A stretch of 64,000 nucleotides of DNA from Lactococcus sp. S-13. GTDB lineage: Bacteria; Bacillota; Bacilli; Lactobacillales; Streptococcaceae. The number at the start of each line of letters is the position of its first letter. The first letter of the stretch is position 1. The DNA is taken from NCBI RefSeq assembly GCF_004210295.1, contig NZ_SDAK01000001.1:1-64000 (forward strand). Reading direction: 5' to 3'. The notes under the pieces are model-generated. The model searched no databases. It was not told where the DNA came from and saw only the letters and a list, made by a program, of their open reading frames with translations. Position numbers and translations under genes: made by a program. Positions 29,362 to 37,975 of this stretch are shown one piece after another.

Positions 29362-29967
29362 ATGAAACTTATCGCGATTGTTGGTACAAACTCCCAAAAA
29401 TCAACGAATCGACAGTTGTTACAATATATGCAAAAACATTTTGCCAATCAAGCTGAGATTGAAGTGGTTGAAATCAAAGACTTGCCCATGTTCAACAAGC
29501 CCGAAAGCAAAATTCTCCCTGAAAATGTTCTTGCTCTTGCCCAAAAAATTGACGAAGCAGATGGTGTCATTATCGGTGCGCCTGAATATGACCACGCGAT
29601 TCCCGCCGTCTTGATGAACGCACTCGCTTGGCTATCTTACGGCATTTTTCCCCTACTCAACAAACCCGTCATGATTACAGGGGCATCTTATGGAACGCTC
29701 GGCTCGTCCCGCGCCCAAGCACAATTGCGTATCATCTTAAACTCGCCAGAGCTCAAAGCTTCCGTGATGCCAGGCTCAGAATTTTTGCTCGCTCACTCAT
29801 TGCAAGCTTTTGACGGCGAAGGCAATTTAATTGATTTGGAAACCGTTGAAAAGCTAGAAGCCCTCTTTACCGATTTTCGACTTTACGTCAAAATGACGGC
29901 CAAACTTACAAGCGCCCAAAAATTACTGCACAAAGAAGCAGAAAATTTTGACTGGGAAAATTTATAA
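29362..29967 (+). CDS. NAD(P)H-dependent FMN reductase
   Basis: A 201-residue flavodoxin-fold enzyme. The FMN phosphate-binding start KLIAIVGTNSQKSTNRQLLQ, the GVIIGAPEYDHAIPAVLMNA segment (about 72-91) and MITGASYGTLGSSRAQ (about 107-122) are the family signatures. It reduces FMN or other acceptors with NAD(P)H in the cytoplasm. A close relative with an added PAS domain follows 93 bases downstream. Its upstream region is now joined to an IS element, which may have changed its expression. Confidence 0.85.
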   Translation: MKLIAIVGTNSQKSTNRQLLQYMQKHFANQAEIEVVEIKDLPMFNKPESKILPENVLALAQKIDEADGVIIGAPEYDHAIPAVLMNALAWLSYGIFPLLNKPVMITGASYGTLGSSRAQAQLRIILNSPELKASVMPGSEFLLAHSLQAFDGEGNLIDLETVEKLEALFTDFRLYVKMTAKLTSAQKLLHKEAENFDWENL

Positions 29968-30060
29968 GGAACTTTCGGAAAGAAAACTGAGAAAAAACGC
30001 CCCAAAACTTACAAGCGTTTTGTACACCTTTAGTAAACTTCCCGTATTTTTAAGGAGAAC

Positions 30061-31338
30061 ATGATGAAATTTGTTGGTATTGTTGGCTCAAATGCTGAGC
30101 AATCTTATAACCGGATGTTGTTACAATTCATCCAATCCCATTTTAAACAAAAATTCGAACTGGAACTTTTGGAAATTACAGAGATTCCAATGTTCAACCA
30201 AGATGTTGATGCGTCAGATAATTTCAATTTACGCTTTGTCTACAATAAAGTCTCGCGTGCTGATGGCGTCATTATTGCTACGCCAGAGCATAATCACACG
30301 ATTCCAGTCGCCCTGAAAAGCTTGCTAGAATGGCTTTCTTTCGATCTTCATCCCTTTGAAGGCAAGCCAGTGATGATTGTTGGTGCCTCTTATTATGATC
30401 AAGGATCGTCTCGTGCCCAACTGCAATTGCGCCAAATCTTGGACGCGCCAGGAGTTAATGCTTACGTTCTGCCTGGCAATGAATTTTTACTTGGCAAAGC
30501 CAAAGAAGCTTTTGACGCAGCTGGAAATATCACAAATGCAGGCACAGTGAAATTTTTAGAGCTCTGCTTGGATAATTTTGTGAAATATGTTGGCGTTGTT
30601 TCAACATTGAAAAAACCAAAACCATTAGAACCAGAAGACTTGTATGTCACAAAACCGATTGCGACCACAATTGAAGGAATTGATCCAGATGACCCAGACT
30701 GGGTAGAAAAAGCAGCCGCTGTGACCAATGCCGTTTCTGGTAATACTTATGTCAAACTTGACCACGGAATTTTAACCGTTGATCAGATTGATATGTTCCT
30801 CAAATCAATGCCCTTTGAACTGACTTATGCAGATGACAATAATCAGTTTTTGTATTACAATAATGCCCATCAAGACCCAAATAGTATGCTGGCCAAACGG
30901 GTTCCCGAACAATCAGGCAATCGTCTGGGCACCGTTCATTCGTCATTGCCTCCTCAAAGGATGAAAAATGTGGAATGGGTTATTGCTAGCCTGCGTAGTG
31001 GTAACGAAGAATACGTGAGAACGATGATTCCTGGAGATCACACTAAGCTTATCAATACCCACAACTACCAAGCCATGTACTATCCAAACGGCAATTACGG
31101 CGGAATCAATGAAATTGTATTCAATTTTAAACCTTGGCTGGACTGGTATTTGCAACAAACAGGCCAACGCTTAGTTAGCGCAAACTCTTCCGCCGTGCCA
31201 ACAGATGCGGCGACAGGCGCAAGTACAAACAGTTCAGCACCAGAAGCCGACGCTTCAACAGGCGCCTCGGCATCACACCATTCAGCGCCAGTATCTGACA
31301 CAACAGCCGATGCAGATACAGGTGCTTCTAGTCACTAA
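30061..31338 (+). CDS. FMN reductase fused to a PAS domain, with a Ser/Thr/Ala-rich tail
   Basis: A 425-residue fusion. Residues 1-185 are an NADPH-dependent FMN reductase paralogous to the preceding gene (KFVGIVGSNAEQSYNRMLLQ, GVIIATPEHNHTIPVALKSL, GASYYDQGSSRAQLQL). Residues about 230-365 form a PAS_10/DUF438-like domain (PFELTYADDNNQFLYYNN, RLGTVHSSLPPQRMKNVEWV, MYYPNGNYGGINEIVFNFKP). The last 55 residues are low complexity with repeated TGAS. The PAS part may sense flavin, heme or redox state. GTGASS-type tails are seen on some lactic-acid bacterial proteins. Function inferred. Confidence 0.8.
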   Translation: MMKFVGIVGSNAEQSYNRMLLQFIQSHFKQKFELELLEITEIPMFNQDVDASDNFNLRFVYNKVSRADGVIIATPEHNHTIPVALKSLLEWLSFDLHPFEGKPVMIVGASYYDQGSSRAQLQLRQILDAPGVNAYVLPGNEFLLGKAKEAFDAAGNITNAGTVKFLELCLDNFVKYVGVVSTLKKPKPLEPEDLYVTKPIATTIEGIDPDDPDWVEKAAAVTNAVSGNTYVKLDHGILTVDQIDMFLKSMPFELTYADDNNQFLYYNNAHQDPNSMLAKRVPEQSGNRLGTVHSSLPPQRMKNVEWVIASLRSGNEEYVRTMIPGDHTKLINTHNYQAMYYPNGNYGGINEIVFNFKPWLDWYLQQTGQRLVSANSSAVPTDAATGASTNSSAPEADASTGASASHHSAPVSDTTADADTGASSH

Positions 31339-31408
31339 TTTAAAAAAAGAACATAAAATAATGTCTCAATTCAGGCATTATTTTTTAGTTAAAATCGACA
31401 CAAAGCGG

Positions 31409-31436
31409 TTGACAGGATGAAAATTTATGCTATAAT
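31409..31436 (+). promoter_or_regulatory. nagB promoter
   Basis: TTGACA, 16 bases, TATAAT with a TGC extension (31428-31430). It is an almost ideal vegetative promoter, 54 bases ahead of nagB. Confidence 0.85.
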
Positions 31437-31489
31437 AAAAGTGTAGATAAATTGATATATACCAATTTAAGAATGGAGTAGCAGATAAA

Positions 31490-32197
31490 ATGAAAGTTAT
31501 CGTCGTAAAAAACCAACTTGAAGGCGCAAAAATCGGATTCGATTTGCTTAAAGAAGCCATGGAAAATGGCACAAAAACACTTGGCTTGGCAACAGGTTCA
31601 ACACCAGTTGAATTTTACAATCAAATCGTTAACTCAGATCTTGATTTTACAGACATGACCTCAGTAAACTTGGACGAATACGTAGGACTTGACGGATCAA
31701 ACGACCAATCTTACCGTTATTTCATGAACAAACATTTGTTTGAAGAAAAACCATTTAAAGAAAACTTCTTGCCAAATGGTAAAGCGGCAGATCTTGAAGC
31801 TGAAGCAAAACATTACGACCAAATCATCGCTGAAAACCCAATCGATTGGCAAATCCTCGGTATCGGTCAAAATGGACACATCGGTTTCAACGAACCAGGA
31901 ACACCAGCCGAAATCACAACTCACGTCGTTGATCTTCAAGAAAGCACAATCAAAGCAAACGCACGTTTCTTCGAAACAGAAGCAGACGTACCACGTAAAG
32001 CGATTTCAATGGGCTTGGCATCAATTATGCAATCTAAAAACATCGTCTTGATGGCTTACGGCAAAGAAAAAGCTGACGCAATCAAAGGTATGGTAGAAGG
32101 TGAAGTAACAGTTGACCTTCCAGCATCAATTCTTCAAAAACATGACAATGTGATTGTTATCGCTGACGAAGCTGCAGCATCACTTTTGACAAAATAA
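31490..32197 (+). CDS. nagB: glucosamine-6-phosphate deaminase
   Basis: A 235-residue enzyme converting glucosamine-6-phosphate to fructose-6-phosphate and ammonia. [15 protein letters not shown] (about 34-48), VNLDEYVGL (catalytic Asp region, about 63-71) and [14 protein letters not shown] (about 124-137) are diagnostic. The length fits the short Gram-positive type without the allosteric C-terminus. Monocistronic: own promoter and terminators on both sides. It links amino-sugar use to glycolysis. Confidence 0.95.
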   Translation: MKVIVVKNQLEGAKIGFDLLKEAMENGTKTLGLATGSTPVEFYNQIVNSDLDFTDMTSVNLDEYVGLDGSNDQSYRYFMNKHLFEEKPFKENFLPNGKAADLEAEAKHYDQIIAENPIDWQILGIGQNGHIGFNEPGTPAEITTHVVDLQESTIKANARFFETEADVPRKAISMGLASIMQSKNIVLMAYGKEKADAIKGMVEGEVTVDLPASILQKHDNVIVIADEAAASLLTK

Positions 32198-32200
32198 ATA

Positions 32201-32226
32201 AAAAAAGTCCACTTTGGGACTTTTTT
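32201..32226 (+). terminator. nagB terminator
   Basis: AAAAAAGTCC/GGACTTTTTT hairpin directly after the stop. Confidence 0.88.
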
Positions 32227-32240
32227 ACCCTTCAAAAAAT

Positions 32241-32288
32241 ACGTCAGCAATTTCTCTAGCCAAATGTACGCAGAGAAATTACTGACGT
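32241..32288. repeat. imperfect inverted repeat with CTGACG arms
   Basis: 17-bp arms (ACGTCAGCAATTTCTCT and its complement) match at 16 positions around a 14-base loop. A 22-bp part of the right arm recurs almost unchanged at 40959-40980, so it is a dispersed intergenic repeat. Confidence 0.65.
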
Positions 32289-32316
32289 AAATGTCTGGAG
32301 CAAAATTTTTCAAAAA

Positions 32317-32340
32317 AACCACTGACCTAAGTCAGTGGTT
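32317..32340. terminator. bidirectional terminator between nagB and mvaS
   Basis: Perfect 10-bp stem AACCACTGAC/GTCAGTGGTT with CTAA loop, flanked by A7 on the left and T-rich sequence on the right. It serves the convergent genes. Confidence 0.88.
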
Positions 32341-33490
32341 ATTTTTTATAAAGCCGATGATTTTCAAAAATCTCCGCCACAGAAAAAGCAGTTTCGTCAG
32401 CAAAAGAAGTATTGTGATTCAAGTCCAAATGTTCATCAAACATTTGCTCATACTCCGTAATTGACAAGCGTTTACGAGCATCTAGTAAGTTCAGGTGTTC
32501 AGTCTTACGTAAGTGTTTTTCATAGCCCTCAACCAACTCTCCTGAGAAAAATTCAGCGACCGTACCCGAACCATAACTAAACAAGCCCAGTCGATCACCA
32601 GCCACAAGCTGCTCAGAATTTTCCAAAAGTGAAATCAAACTCAAGTAGAGAGAACCCGTATAAAGATTACCCACACGGCGATTATAAGTAATCCCCTTTT
32701 CAAATTGCTCCATCAACTCAGCCGCATTGTCAGGCTGATGTGCCTCAAGCATAGGCAACAAGGCTTTTTTCCCCATTTTAGTATAAGGGGTATGGAAAGC
32801 AAGCGCCGCAAAATCCTCAAAAGCAAGGCCAGTCCGACGAGTATATTCTTGCCAAACCTGAGCAAAAGCATTGATATAAGTCTCATTTGAAAATTGCCCA
32901 TCCACCGAAGGATAAGCTTGACCAAAAGGACGCCAGAAATCATAAATATCTTGGCTCAACGCCACACTATCATTATTCAAAGCCAAGATTCGTGGATTTG
33001 CCGTCACGAGCATAGCCACACTTCCAGCACCTTGAGTAGGTTCTCCGCCTGTGTTTAAGCCATATTTAGCAATATCAGAAGCAATCACAAGCACCTTTGC
33101 CTCAGGATTCAACGTCACATGATCTCGCGCCAAAATAAGCCCAGCAGTCGTTGCGTAGCAAGCTTCCTTCATCTCAATACTGCGAGCAAAAGGTTGAATT
33201 CCGAGCAAATCATGAACCACCACAGCCGAAGCCTTCGATTCATCCACGCTTGATTCCGTTCCGACAATGACCATGTCAATCGCCTGTTTGTCCGCCTCAT
33301 CCAAAATTCCTGCCGCCGCATTCGCCGCGAAAGTAATAATATCTTGAGTTGCAGGATTGACTGCCATTTCGTCTTGCCCGATACCAATGTGAAATTTCGC
33401 AGGATCTACCCCACGAGCCAGCGCTAAGTCCGTCATATCAACAAAAGTATCAGGAACAAAAAAGGCAAGTTTATCTATACCGACTTTCAT
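32339..33490 (-). CDS. mvaS: hydroxymethylglutaryl-CoA synthase
   Basis: A 383-residue thiolase-fold enzyme of the mevalonate pathway that condenses acetyl-CoA with acetoacetyl-CoA. The catalytic Cys lies in SIEMKEACYATTAGL (about residue 110) and the catalytic His in LAFHTPYTKMGKKA (about 233). The N-terminus MKVGIDKLAFFVPDTFVDM is typical. It is divergent from the thiolase gene across 186 bases, so the two steps could share control. Start chosen at ATG 33488-33490, with AAAGGAG upstream on the minus strand. Confidence 0.95.
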   Translation of the reverse strand: MKVGIDKLAFFVPDTFVDMTDLALARGVDPAKFHIGIGQDEMAVNPATQDIITFAANAAAGILDEADKQAIDMVIVGTESSVDESKASAVVVHDLLGIQPFARSIEMKEACYATTAGLILARDHVTLNPEAKVLVIASDIAKYGLNTGGEPTQGAGSVAMLVTANPRILALNNDSVALSQDIYDFWRPFGQAYPSVDGQFSNETYINAFAQVWQEYTRRTGLAFEDFAALAFHTPYTKMGKKALLPMLEAHQPDNAAELMEQFEKGITYNRRVGNLYTGSLYLSLISLLENSEQLVAGDRLGLFSYGSGTVAEFFSGELVEGYEKHLRKTEHLNLLDARKRLSITEYEQMFDEHLDLNHNTSFADETAFSVAEIFENHRLYKK

Positions 33491-33626
33491 ATCTTAAAAA
33501 TTTTCTCATTTCCTAAAAATGAGAAACTCCTTTCAAATCTCTTTGCGAATGTATCAATTTTATCATAAAAAGTGAGGAAAACCTAATTCAGGTTCTTTTG
33601 CACAGCAAAGACAATGTAAAGAGCTT

Positions 33627-33657
33627 TTGACAAAAAATAAGCAAAATATGCTATAAT
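33627..33657 (+). promoter_or_regulatory. thiolase promoter
   Basis: TTGACA, 19-base spacer, TATAAT with a TGC extension. The long spacer suggests dependence on the extended -10. GGAGG and a GTG start follow closely, so the leader is very short. Confidence 0.7.
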
Positions 33658-33676
33658 GACTTTCGGAGGTTTACTC

Positions 33677-34822
33677 GTGAAAGAAATAGTAATCATTGAC
33701 GCCTTGCGCACCCCAGTTGGAAGATACGACGGTGCGCTCGCTGAATATACAGCAGCAAACCTAGGCCAGCACGTTGTTTCATCCCTTCTAAAAAGACATG
33801 AACAACTCAAAACAGACATCGACCAAGTCATTTTTGGTAATGTCCTCCAAGCAGGCAACGGTCAAAACATCGCCCGTCAAATCGCCATCCAAAGCGGTTT
33901 ATCAAACGAAGTTCCAGCCTCGACCATTAACGAAGTATGTGGTTCAGGCATGAAAGCCATTATTCTTGCCAAACAACTCCTGCAACTCGGAGAAGCCGAA
34001 GTCGTCATCGCCGGAGGCACAGAATCAATGTCTAACGCTCCTATTCTTAAAAACCGTAAAACGCAAGAAGAAAATCTTAGTATGCTCAATGATGGTTTAG
34101 TTGACGCCTTTTCAGGAATTTCTATGGGAATCGTTGGCGAAACAATCGCTGAACAATTTGGCGTGAGTCGCAAAGCTCAAGACGAATTTGCCCAAAACTC
34201 TCAAGAAAAAGCCGTCGCAGCCACGCAAGCAGGAGCATTCAAAGCCGAAATCGTTCCTCTTGGTAACCTTGAAGACGACGAAACACCACGTCCAAGCTCT
34301 AGCCTAGAAAAATTAGCAACCTTACGGACAGTTTTCAAAGAAAACGGGACAGTCACTGCTGGAAATTCATCACCAGTCAATGACGGCGCCTCAGCAGTCA
34401 TCTTGGCAACCAAAGCCTATGCTGAACAACACCATATCCCTTATCTGGCTGAGTTGATTGATAGCACTGAAGTCGGCATCGACCCAGCAATCATGGGTGT
34501 TTCTCCCATCAAAGCTATCAAAAAACTCCTAGAGCGCACAAATCTTTCGCTCTCAGAAATTGACCTCTTTGAAATCAACGAAGCCTTTGCAGCATCAAGC
34601 CTCGCTGTTAATCAAGAACTAGAACTCCCAGCGGAAAAAGTCAATATCTACGGCGGTGCAATTGCACTCGGACACGCGATTGGTTCAAGTGGCGCAAGAA
34701 TTCTTACGACTTTGAGCTACGCTCTAAAACACGAACAAAAAGCATACGGTATTGCTAGCTTGTGTATCGGTGGTGGTTTGGGACTTGCTGTTTTGCTCAA
34801 AAATCCAAACTATAAAAAATAA
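33677..34822 (+). CDS. thiL: acetyl-CoA C-acetyltransferase (thiolase)
   Basis: A 381-residue thiolase. GTG 33677 is chosen because GGAGG ends seven bases upstream; an in-frame ATG at 33656 would lie in the promoter. The acylated Cys is in TINEVCGSGMKAI (about residue 86), EINEAFAASSL holds the conserved NEAF block, and GGAIALGHAIGSSGARI plus SLCIGGGLGLA carry the catalytic His and second Cys. It makes acetoacetyl-CoA for MvaS. Confidence 0.93.
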   Translation: MKEIVIIDALRTPVGRYDGALAEYTAANLGQHVVSSLLKRHEQLKTDIDQVIFGNVLQAGNGQNIARQIAIQSGLSNEVPASTINEVCGSGMKAIILAKQLLQLGEAEVVIAGGTESMSNAPILKNRKTQEENLSMLNDGLVDAFSGISMGIVGETIAEQFGVSRKAQDEFAQNSQEKAVAATQAGAFKAEIVPLGNLEDDETPRPSSSLEKLATLRTVFKENGTVTAGNSSPVNDGASAVILATKAYAEQHHIPYLAELIDSTEVGIDPAIMGVSPIKAIKKLLERTNLSLSEIDLFEINEAFAASSLAVNQELELPAEKVNIYGGAIALGHAIGSSGARILTTLSYALKHEQKAYGIASLCIGGGLGLAVLLKNPNYKK

Positions 34823-34850
34823 AAGCTAACAAAATCATCTTGTCAAAAAC

Positions 34851-34889
34851 GGAGGATTTGCCCAGAATTTCTGGGCATTTTTGCAAAAA
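34851..34889 (+). promoter_or_regulatory. hairpin between an upstream ribosome site and the mvaA start
   Basis: GGAGG (34851-34855) lies 34 bases before ATG 34890. In between is a TGCCCAGA/TCTGGGCA hairpin with a 3-base loop and T5. It reads as a terminator for the thiolase transcript, or as a structure that brings the ribosome site closer to mvaA. No other ribosome site is seen. Confidence 0.5.
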
Positions 34890-36134
34890 ATGGAAAAGAA
34901 ATTTTATCAAATGACGCCAGATGAGCGCCGACAAACGCTTAATTTATCTGCCCAAACTGAGCAAATTCTGAGCCAAATGACCCTAGAGTATGACATTGCC
35001 AACAATCTCATTGAAAACCAAATTTCTGAATTTGAATTACCAATGGGGCTGGCGCAAAATTTTATCGTTAACAACGAACGCTATCTTGTACCAATGGTCA
35101 CGGAAGAACCTTCAGTTATTGCCGCCGCAAGCAATGGTGCAAAAATTGCGGGCAATTTCACTGCTACTATAAAAGAGCGACTTATGCGGGGACAGATTGT
35201 TTTTTATGAGGTTAAAAATCCGACAGCAATCGCTCAAAAAATCACTGAAAATCAGCTCGAAATTTTTGCTCACGCTGAAAAGACTTATCCCTCAATTATC
35301 AAACGTGGTGGAGGTTTACGCAGTATTTCCAGTCGCTTTTTTGATGAGCAGTCGTTTTTATCGGTAGACTTTAAAGTTGATGTTCAAGATGCAATGGGGG
35401 CTAATATTGTCAACTCTATCTTGGAAGGAGTTGCCGAGCTTTTTCGTGAATGGTTCCCAGAAGAAAAAATATTATTTAGCATCCTTTCTAACTTTGCTAC
35501 GGAATCTTTAGTCAAAGTCAGCTGTGAAATCCCCGTCGCTAGACTCTCTAAAACAAGTAATGGCGCAGAAGTTGCTGAAAAAATTGCTGCCGCTTCCCAG
35601 TTTTCAAAACTCGATCCCTACCGTGCCACCACTCATAATAAAGGAATTATGAATGGAATTAACGCCGTTGTTTTGGCCACAGGTAATGACACAAGAGCCA
35701 TTGCTGCGGGCATTCATGCCTATGCCGCAAAATCTGGTCACTATCAAGGCTTAGCCACTTGGCGTGTGCAAGCTGATGTTTTAGTGGGAGAGTTAGAACT
35801 CCCATTACCCGTTGCCACCGTGGGCGGGGGCGTGAAAGTCTTACCCAAAGCTCAAGCCGCAATGGAAATTTTAACCATTACCGAAGCTAAAAAACTTGCC
35901 CAACTCATCGTCGCAGTAGGCTTGGCCCAAAATCTAGCCGCCTTGCGTGCCTTAGTCTCAGAAGGCATTCAACAAGGACACATGAGCTTACAAGCTCGTT
36001 CATTAGCTTTATCAGTAGGAGCAAAAGGCGATGAAGTCGCCAAAATCACCAGCCGTCTCCGCCAAGAAAAACTAATGAACCAAGCGGTAGCAGAAAAGCT
36101 TTTGGCTGACATTCGCAAAGCACCTAAAAAATAA
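34890..36134 (+). CDS. mvaA: hydroxymethylglutaryl-CoA reductase, class II
   Basis: A 414-residue enzyme reducing HMG-CoA to mevalonate. Class II signatures: [20 protein letters not shown] (about 44-63), [20 protein letters not shown] (about 250-269) and [18 protein letters not shown] (about 311-328). ATG 34890 is used; an upstream TTG gives three extra residues. There is no close ribosome site, unlike its neighbours. Together with MvaS and the thiolase it completes the upper mevalonate pathway for isoprenoid synthesis. Confidence 0.93.
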   Translation: MEKKFYQMTPDERRQTLNLSAQTEQILSQMTLEYDIANNLIENQISEFELPMGLAQNFIVNNERYLVPMVTEEPSVIAAASNGAKIAGNFTATIKERLMRGQIVFYEVKNPTAIAQKITENQLEIFAHAEKTYPSIIKRGGGLRSISSRFFDEQSFLSVDFKVDVQDAMGANIVNSILEGVAELFREWFPEEKILFSILSNFATESLVKVSCEIPVARLSKTSNGAEVAEKIAAASQFSKLDPYRATTHNKGIMNGINAVVLATGNDTRAIAAGIHAYAAKSGHYQGLATWRVQADVLVGELELPLPVATVGGGVKVLPKAQAAMEILTITEAKKLAQLIVAVGLAQNLAALRALVSEGIQQGHMSLQARSLALSVGAKGDEVAKITSRLRQEKLMNQAVAEKLLADIRKAPKK

Positions 36135-36156
36135 AATGACCTGTCAAGTTTTTTTC

Positions 36157-36185
36157 TTGACAGCACTCTTTTCATCTGCTATAAT
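36157..36185 (+). promoter_or_regulatory. rpsP promoter
   Basis: TTGACA, 17 bases, TATAAT. The -35 is part of a CTGTCAAG/CTTGACAG inverted repeat (36141-36163) that may act as the mvaA terminator. Confidence 0.85.
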
Positions 36186-36223
36186 AATGAAGTACTAAAA
36201 AATTAGAAATAGGAAATATATAA

Positions 36224-36496
36224 ATGTCTGTAAAAATTCGTTTGACTCGTATGGGTTCTAAGAAAAAACCTTTCTACCGTATTAACATCGCTGATTCACG
36301 TGCTCCACGTGATGGTAAATTCATCGAAACAGTTGGAACATACAACCCACTTGTTGCTGAAAACCAAGTTACTTTGAAAGAAGAACGTGTTTTGGCATGG
36401 TTGGCTAACGGTGCACAACCTTCAGATACAGTTCGTAACCTCCTTTCAAAAGCTGGCGTTATGAAAAAATTCCACGAATCAAAACTTTCTAAATAA
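36224..36496 (+). CDS. rpsP: 30S ribosomal protein S16
   Basis: A 90-residue ribosomal protein: [20 protein letters not shown] then [20 protein letters not shown] and [20 protein letters not shown]. These are the canonical S16 blocks. Strong promoter and terminator frame it as a single gene. Codon use is biased as expected for a highly expressed gene. Confidence 0.98.
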   Translation: MSVKIRLTRMGSKKKPFYRINIADSRAPRDGKFIETVGTYNPLVAENQVTLKEERVLAWLANGAQPSDTVRNLLSKAGVMKKFHESKLSK

Positions 36497-36503
36497 TTTT
36501 GAA

Positions 36504-36527
36504 AAAAGCTGCTTTCTAGCAGCTTTT
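36504..36527 (+). terminator. rpsP terminator
   Basis: AAAAGCTGC/GCAGCTTTT with a 6-base loop. Confidence 0.88.
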
Positions 36528-36590
36528 CGTGAATCATTTAAAAAATCACATAAAATGGACTTAACAACTAAGTCAGAGTAGAGGTAAGAA

Positions 36591-36830
36591 ATGCAAAAAG
36601 ATGTGAAAGAACTTGTTTTAACCATCGTAAAACCTTTGGTTACCCAACCAGATGAAGTTTCCTTGGAGCTCATTGAGGGCGAAGAATTTATGGAATATCA
36701 TCTCAAAGTCGCTGAAGGCGATATTGGGCGGATTATCGGTCGACAAGGTCGTATTATCCAAGCCATTCGTACAGTGGTTTATTTTGTCCCTGTCGAAGGC
36801 AAAAAAGTGCGCCTTTTGGTTGATCAATAA
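36591..36830 (+). CDS. khpA: KH-domain RNA-binding protein
   Basis: A 79-residue protein made almost entirely of one KH domain, with the GxxG-type loop in DIGRIIGRQGRIIQAIRTVV (about 43-62). KhpA-type proteins bind RNA and commonly sit next to rpsP in Firmicutes, which this gene does. A GAGGTAAG ribosome site precedes the ATG. It probably influences cell division or RNA stability with a partner encoded elsewhere. Confidence 0.92.
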   Translation: MQKDVKELVLTIVKPLVTQPDEVSLELIEGEEFMEYHLKVAEGDIGRIIGRQGRIIQAIRTVVYFVPVEGKKVRLLVDQ

Positions 36831-36841
36831 AAATAAAAGAG

Positions 36842-36867
36842 CTCATCTTTTGTGATGAGTTTTTTTG
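36842..36867 (+). terminator. terminator after the KH protein gene
   Basis: CTCATC/GATGAG hairpin, then T8. Confidence 0.88.
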
Positions 36868-36898
36868 CTCAATAAAATACAAATAGAGAGGAATAAAA

Positions 36899-37831
36899 TT
36901 GGATAATAAAAAAGGAATTTTACTTGTCGCCCTTGGCACACCTCGTTCTTATAAAACAGAAGATGTCAAAGCTTATTTGAAAGAATTTTTGAGTGATCCC
37001 CTCGTCATTCAAAAGCCGCGCTGGTTGTGGCTCCCTATTTTGAATGGAATAATCTTAAAGGTAAGACCTGCAAAATCAGCCGAAATGTACAAACAAGTCT
37101 GGACAGAAAAAGGCTCACCACTTTTAACTTACACCATCGCTCAAACAAAACAATTGCAAGGGCTCTGTCCAGAAAAAGAAGTCCATTTTGCGATGACCTA
37201 TGGTGAACCACGGATTCACACAACGATTGCCAAAATGCGTCAAGCAGGAGTGAATGACATTACCGTCCTTCCGCTTTATCCAATGTATTCTTTGACGACA
37301 GTTGAGCCAATCATCCAACAAGTTAAAAAAGTGGATGCTCAAATCAAAGTGATTCGTGATTTTTATCAGTTCGAAAGTTATATTGATTTACTAGCACAAA
37401 CCATTCGAGAAAAATGGCAGACTCAGCCTTATGATAAAGTTATTTTTAGTTATCACGGCATTCCAGAAGCTTATGTGACCAAGAAAAAAGATCCTTATAA
37501 AGCCCAATGTCAAACTCTAACACGTCGTCTTGTGGCAAAATTAGGACTTGATTCTGAGCAGTATGAGCATACTTATCAGTCAAAATTTGGCCCAGACAAG
37601 TGGCTAGGCCCAGCAACCATTGAACGTATGGCAAAATTCTCTTCCGAAGGAATCAAAAAAATCTTGATTTGCTCCCCCGCCTTTGTCGCGGATTGTTTAG
37701 AAACACGCTATGAGCTTGAAATTGAAAACAAAAAAGTCTTCCTTGAAAATGGCGGAGAAATTTTTGATTTTGTTCATCCCTTTAACGATTCAGCCGCTTT
37801 TACCCAAGTTTTAAAAGAAATTGTTCAGTAA
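36899..37831 (+). CDS. hemH: ferrochelatase (coproporphyrin/protoporphyrin type)
   Basis: A 310-residue iron-insertion enzyme. TTG 36899 is the start, with GAGAGG eight bases upstream and the sequence MDNKKGILLVALGTPRSYKT. The catalytic His region is FSYHGIPEAYVTKKKDPYK (about 181-199), and ICSPAFVADCLETRYELE carries the conserved Glu. Lactococci lack a full heme pathway but keep this gene, so it may use imported or partially made porphyrin. Single gene with its own terminator. Confidence 0.95.
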   Translation: MDNKKGILLVALGTPRSYKTEDVKAYLKEFLSDPLVIQKPRWLWLPILNGIILKVRPAKSAEMYKQVWTEKGSPLLTYTIAQTKQLQGLCPEKEVHFAMTYGEPRIHTTIAKMRQAGVNDITVLPLYPMYSLTTVEPIIQQVKKVDAQIKVIRDFYQFESYIDLLAQTIREKWQTQPYDKVIFSYHGIPEAYVTKKKDPYKAQCQTLTRRLVAKLGLDSEQYEHTYQSKFGPDKWLGPATIERMAKFSSEGIKKILICSPAFVADCLETRYELEIENKKVFLENGGEIFDFVHPFNDSAAFTQVLKEIVQ

Positions 37832-37836
37832 AAAAG

Positions 37837-37865
37837 AAAAGCTCATCAGCCGGTGAGCTTTTTTT
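37837..37865 (+). terminator. hemH terminator
   Basis: AAAAGCTCA/TGAGCTTTT hairpin with an 8-base loop and T-run. Confidence 0.85.
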
Positions 37866-37876
37866 AGTTCTTGACT

Positions 37877-37957
37877 ATTTCCGAACATTAAACGAATTTC
37901 TTTGTGGAATGTTTTATTCAGACTTTTCTATTTTTGAAAATTAAAATAAGATAGAAT
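37877..37957 (+). promoter_or_regulatory. PurBox and promoter of purDEK
   Basis: ATTTCCGAACATT (37877-37889) matches the lactococcal PurBox AWWWCCGAACWWT at every position. A -10-like TAGAAT (37952-37957) lies about 65 bases downstream with no good -35. This places the box near -76, the position from which lactococcal PurR activates. Confidence 0.85.
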
Positions 37958-37975
37958 TAGAAAGTGAGTTGGGAA

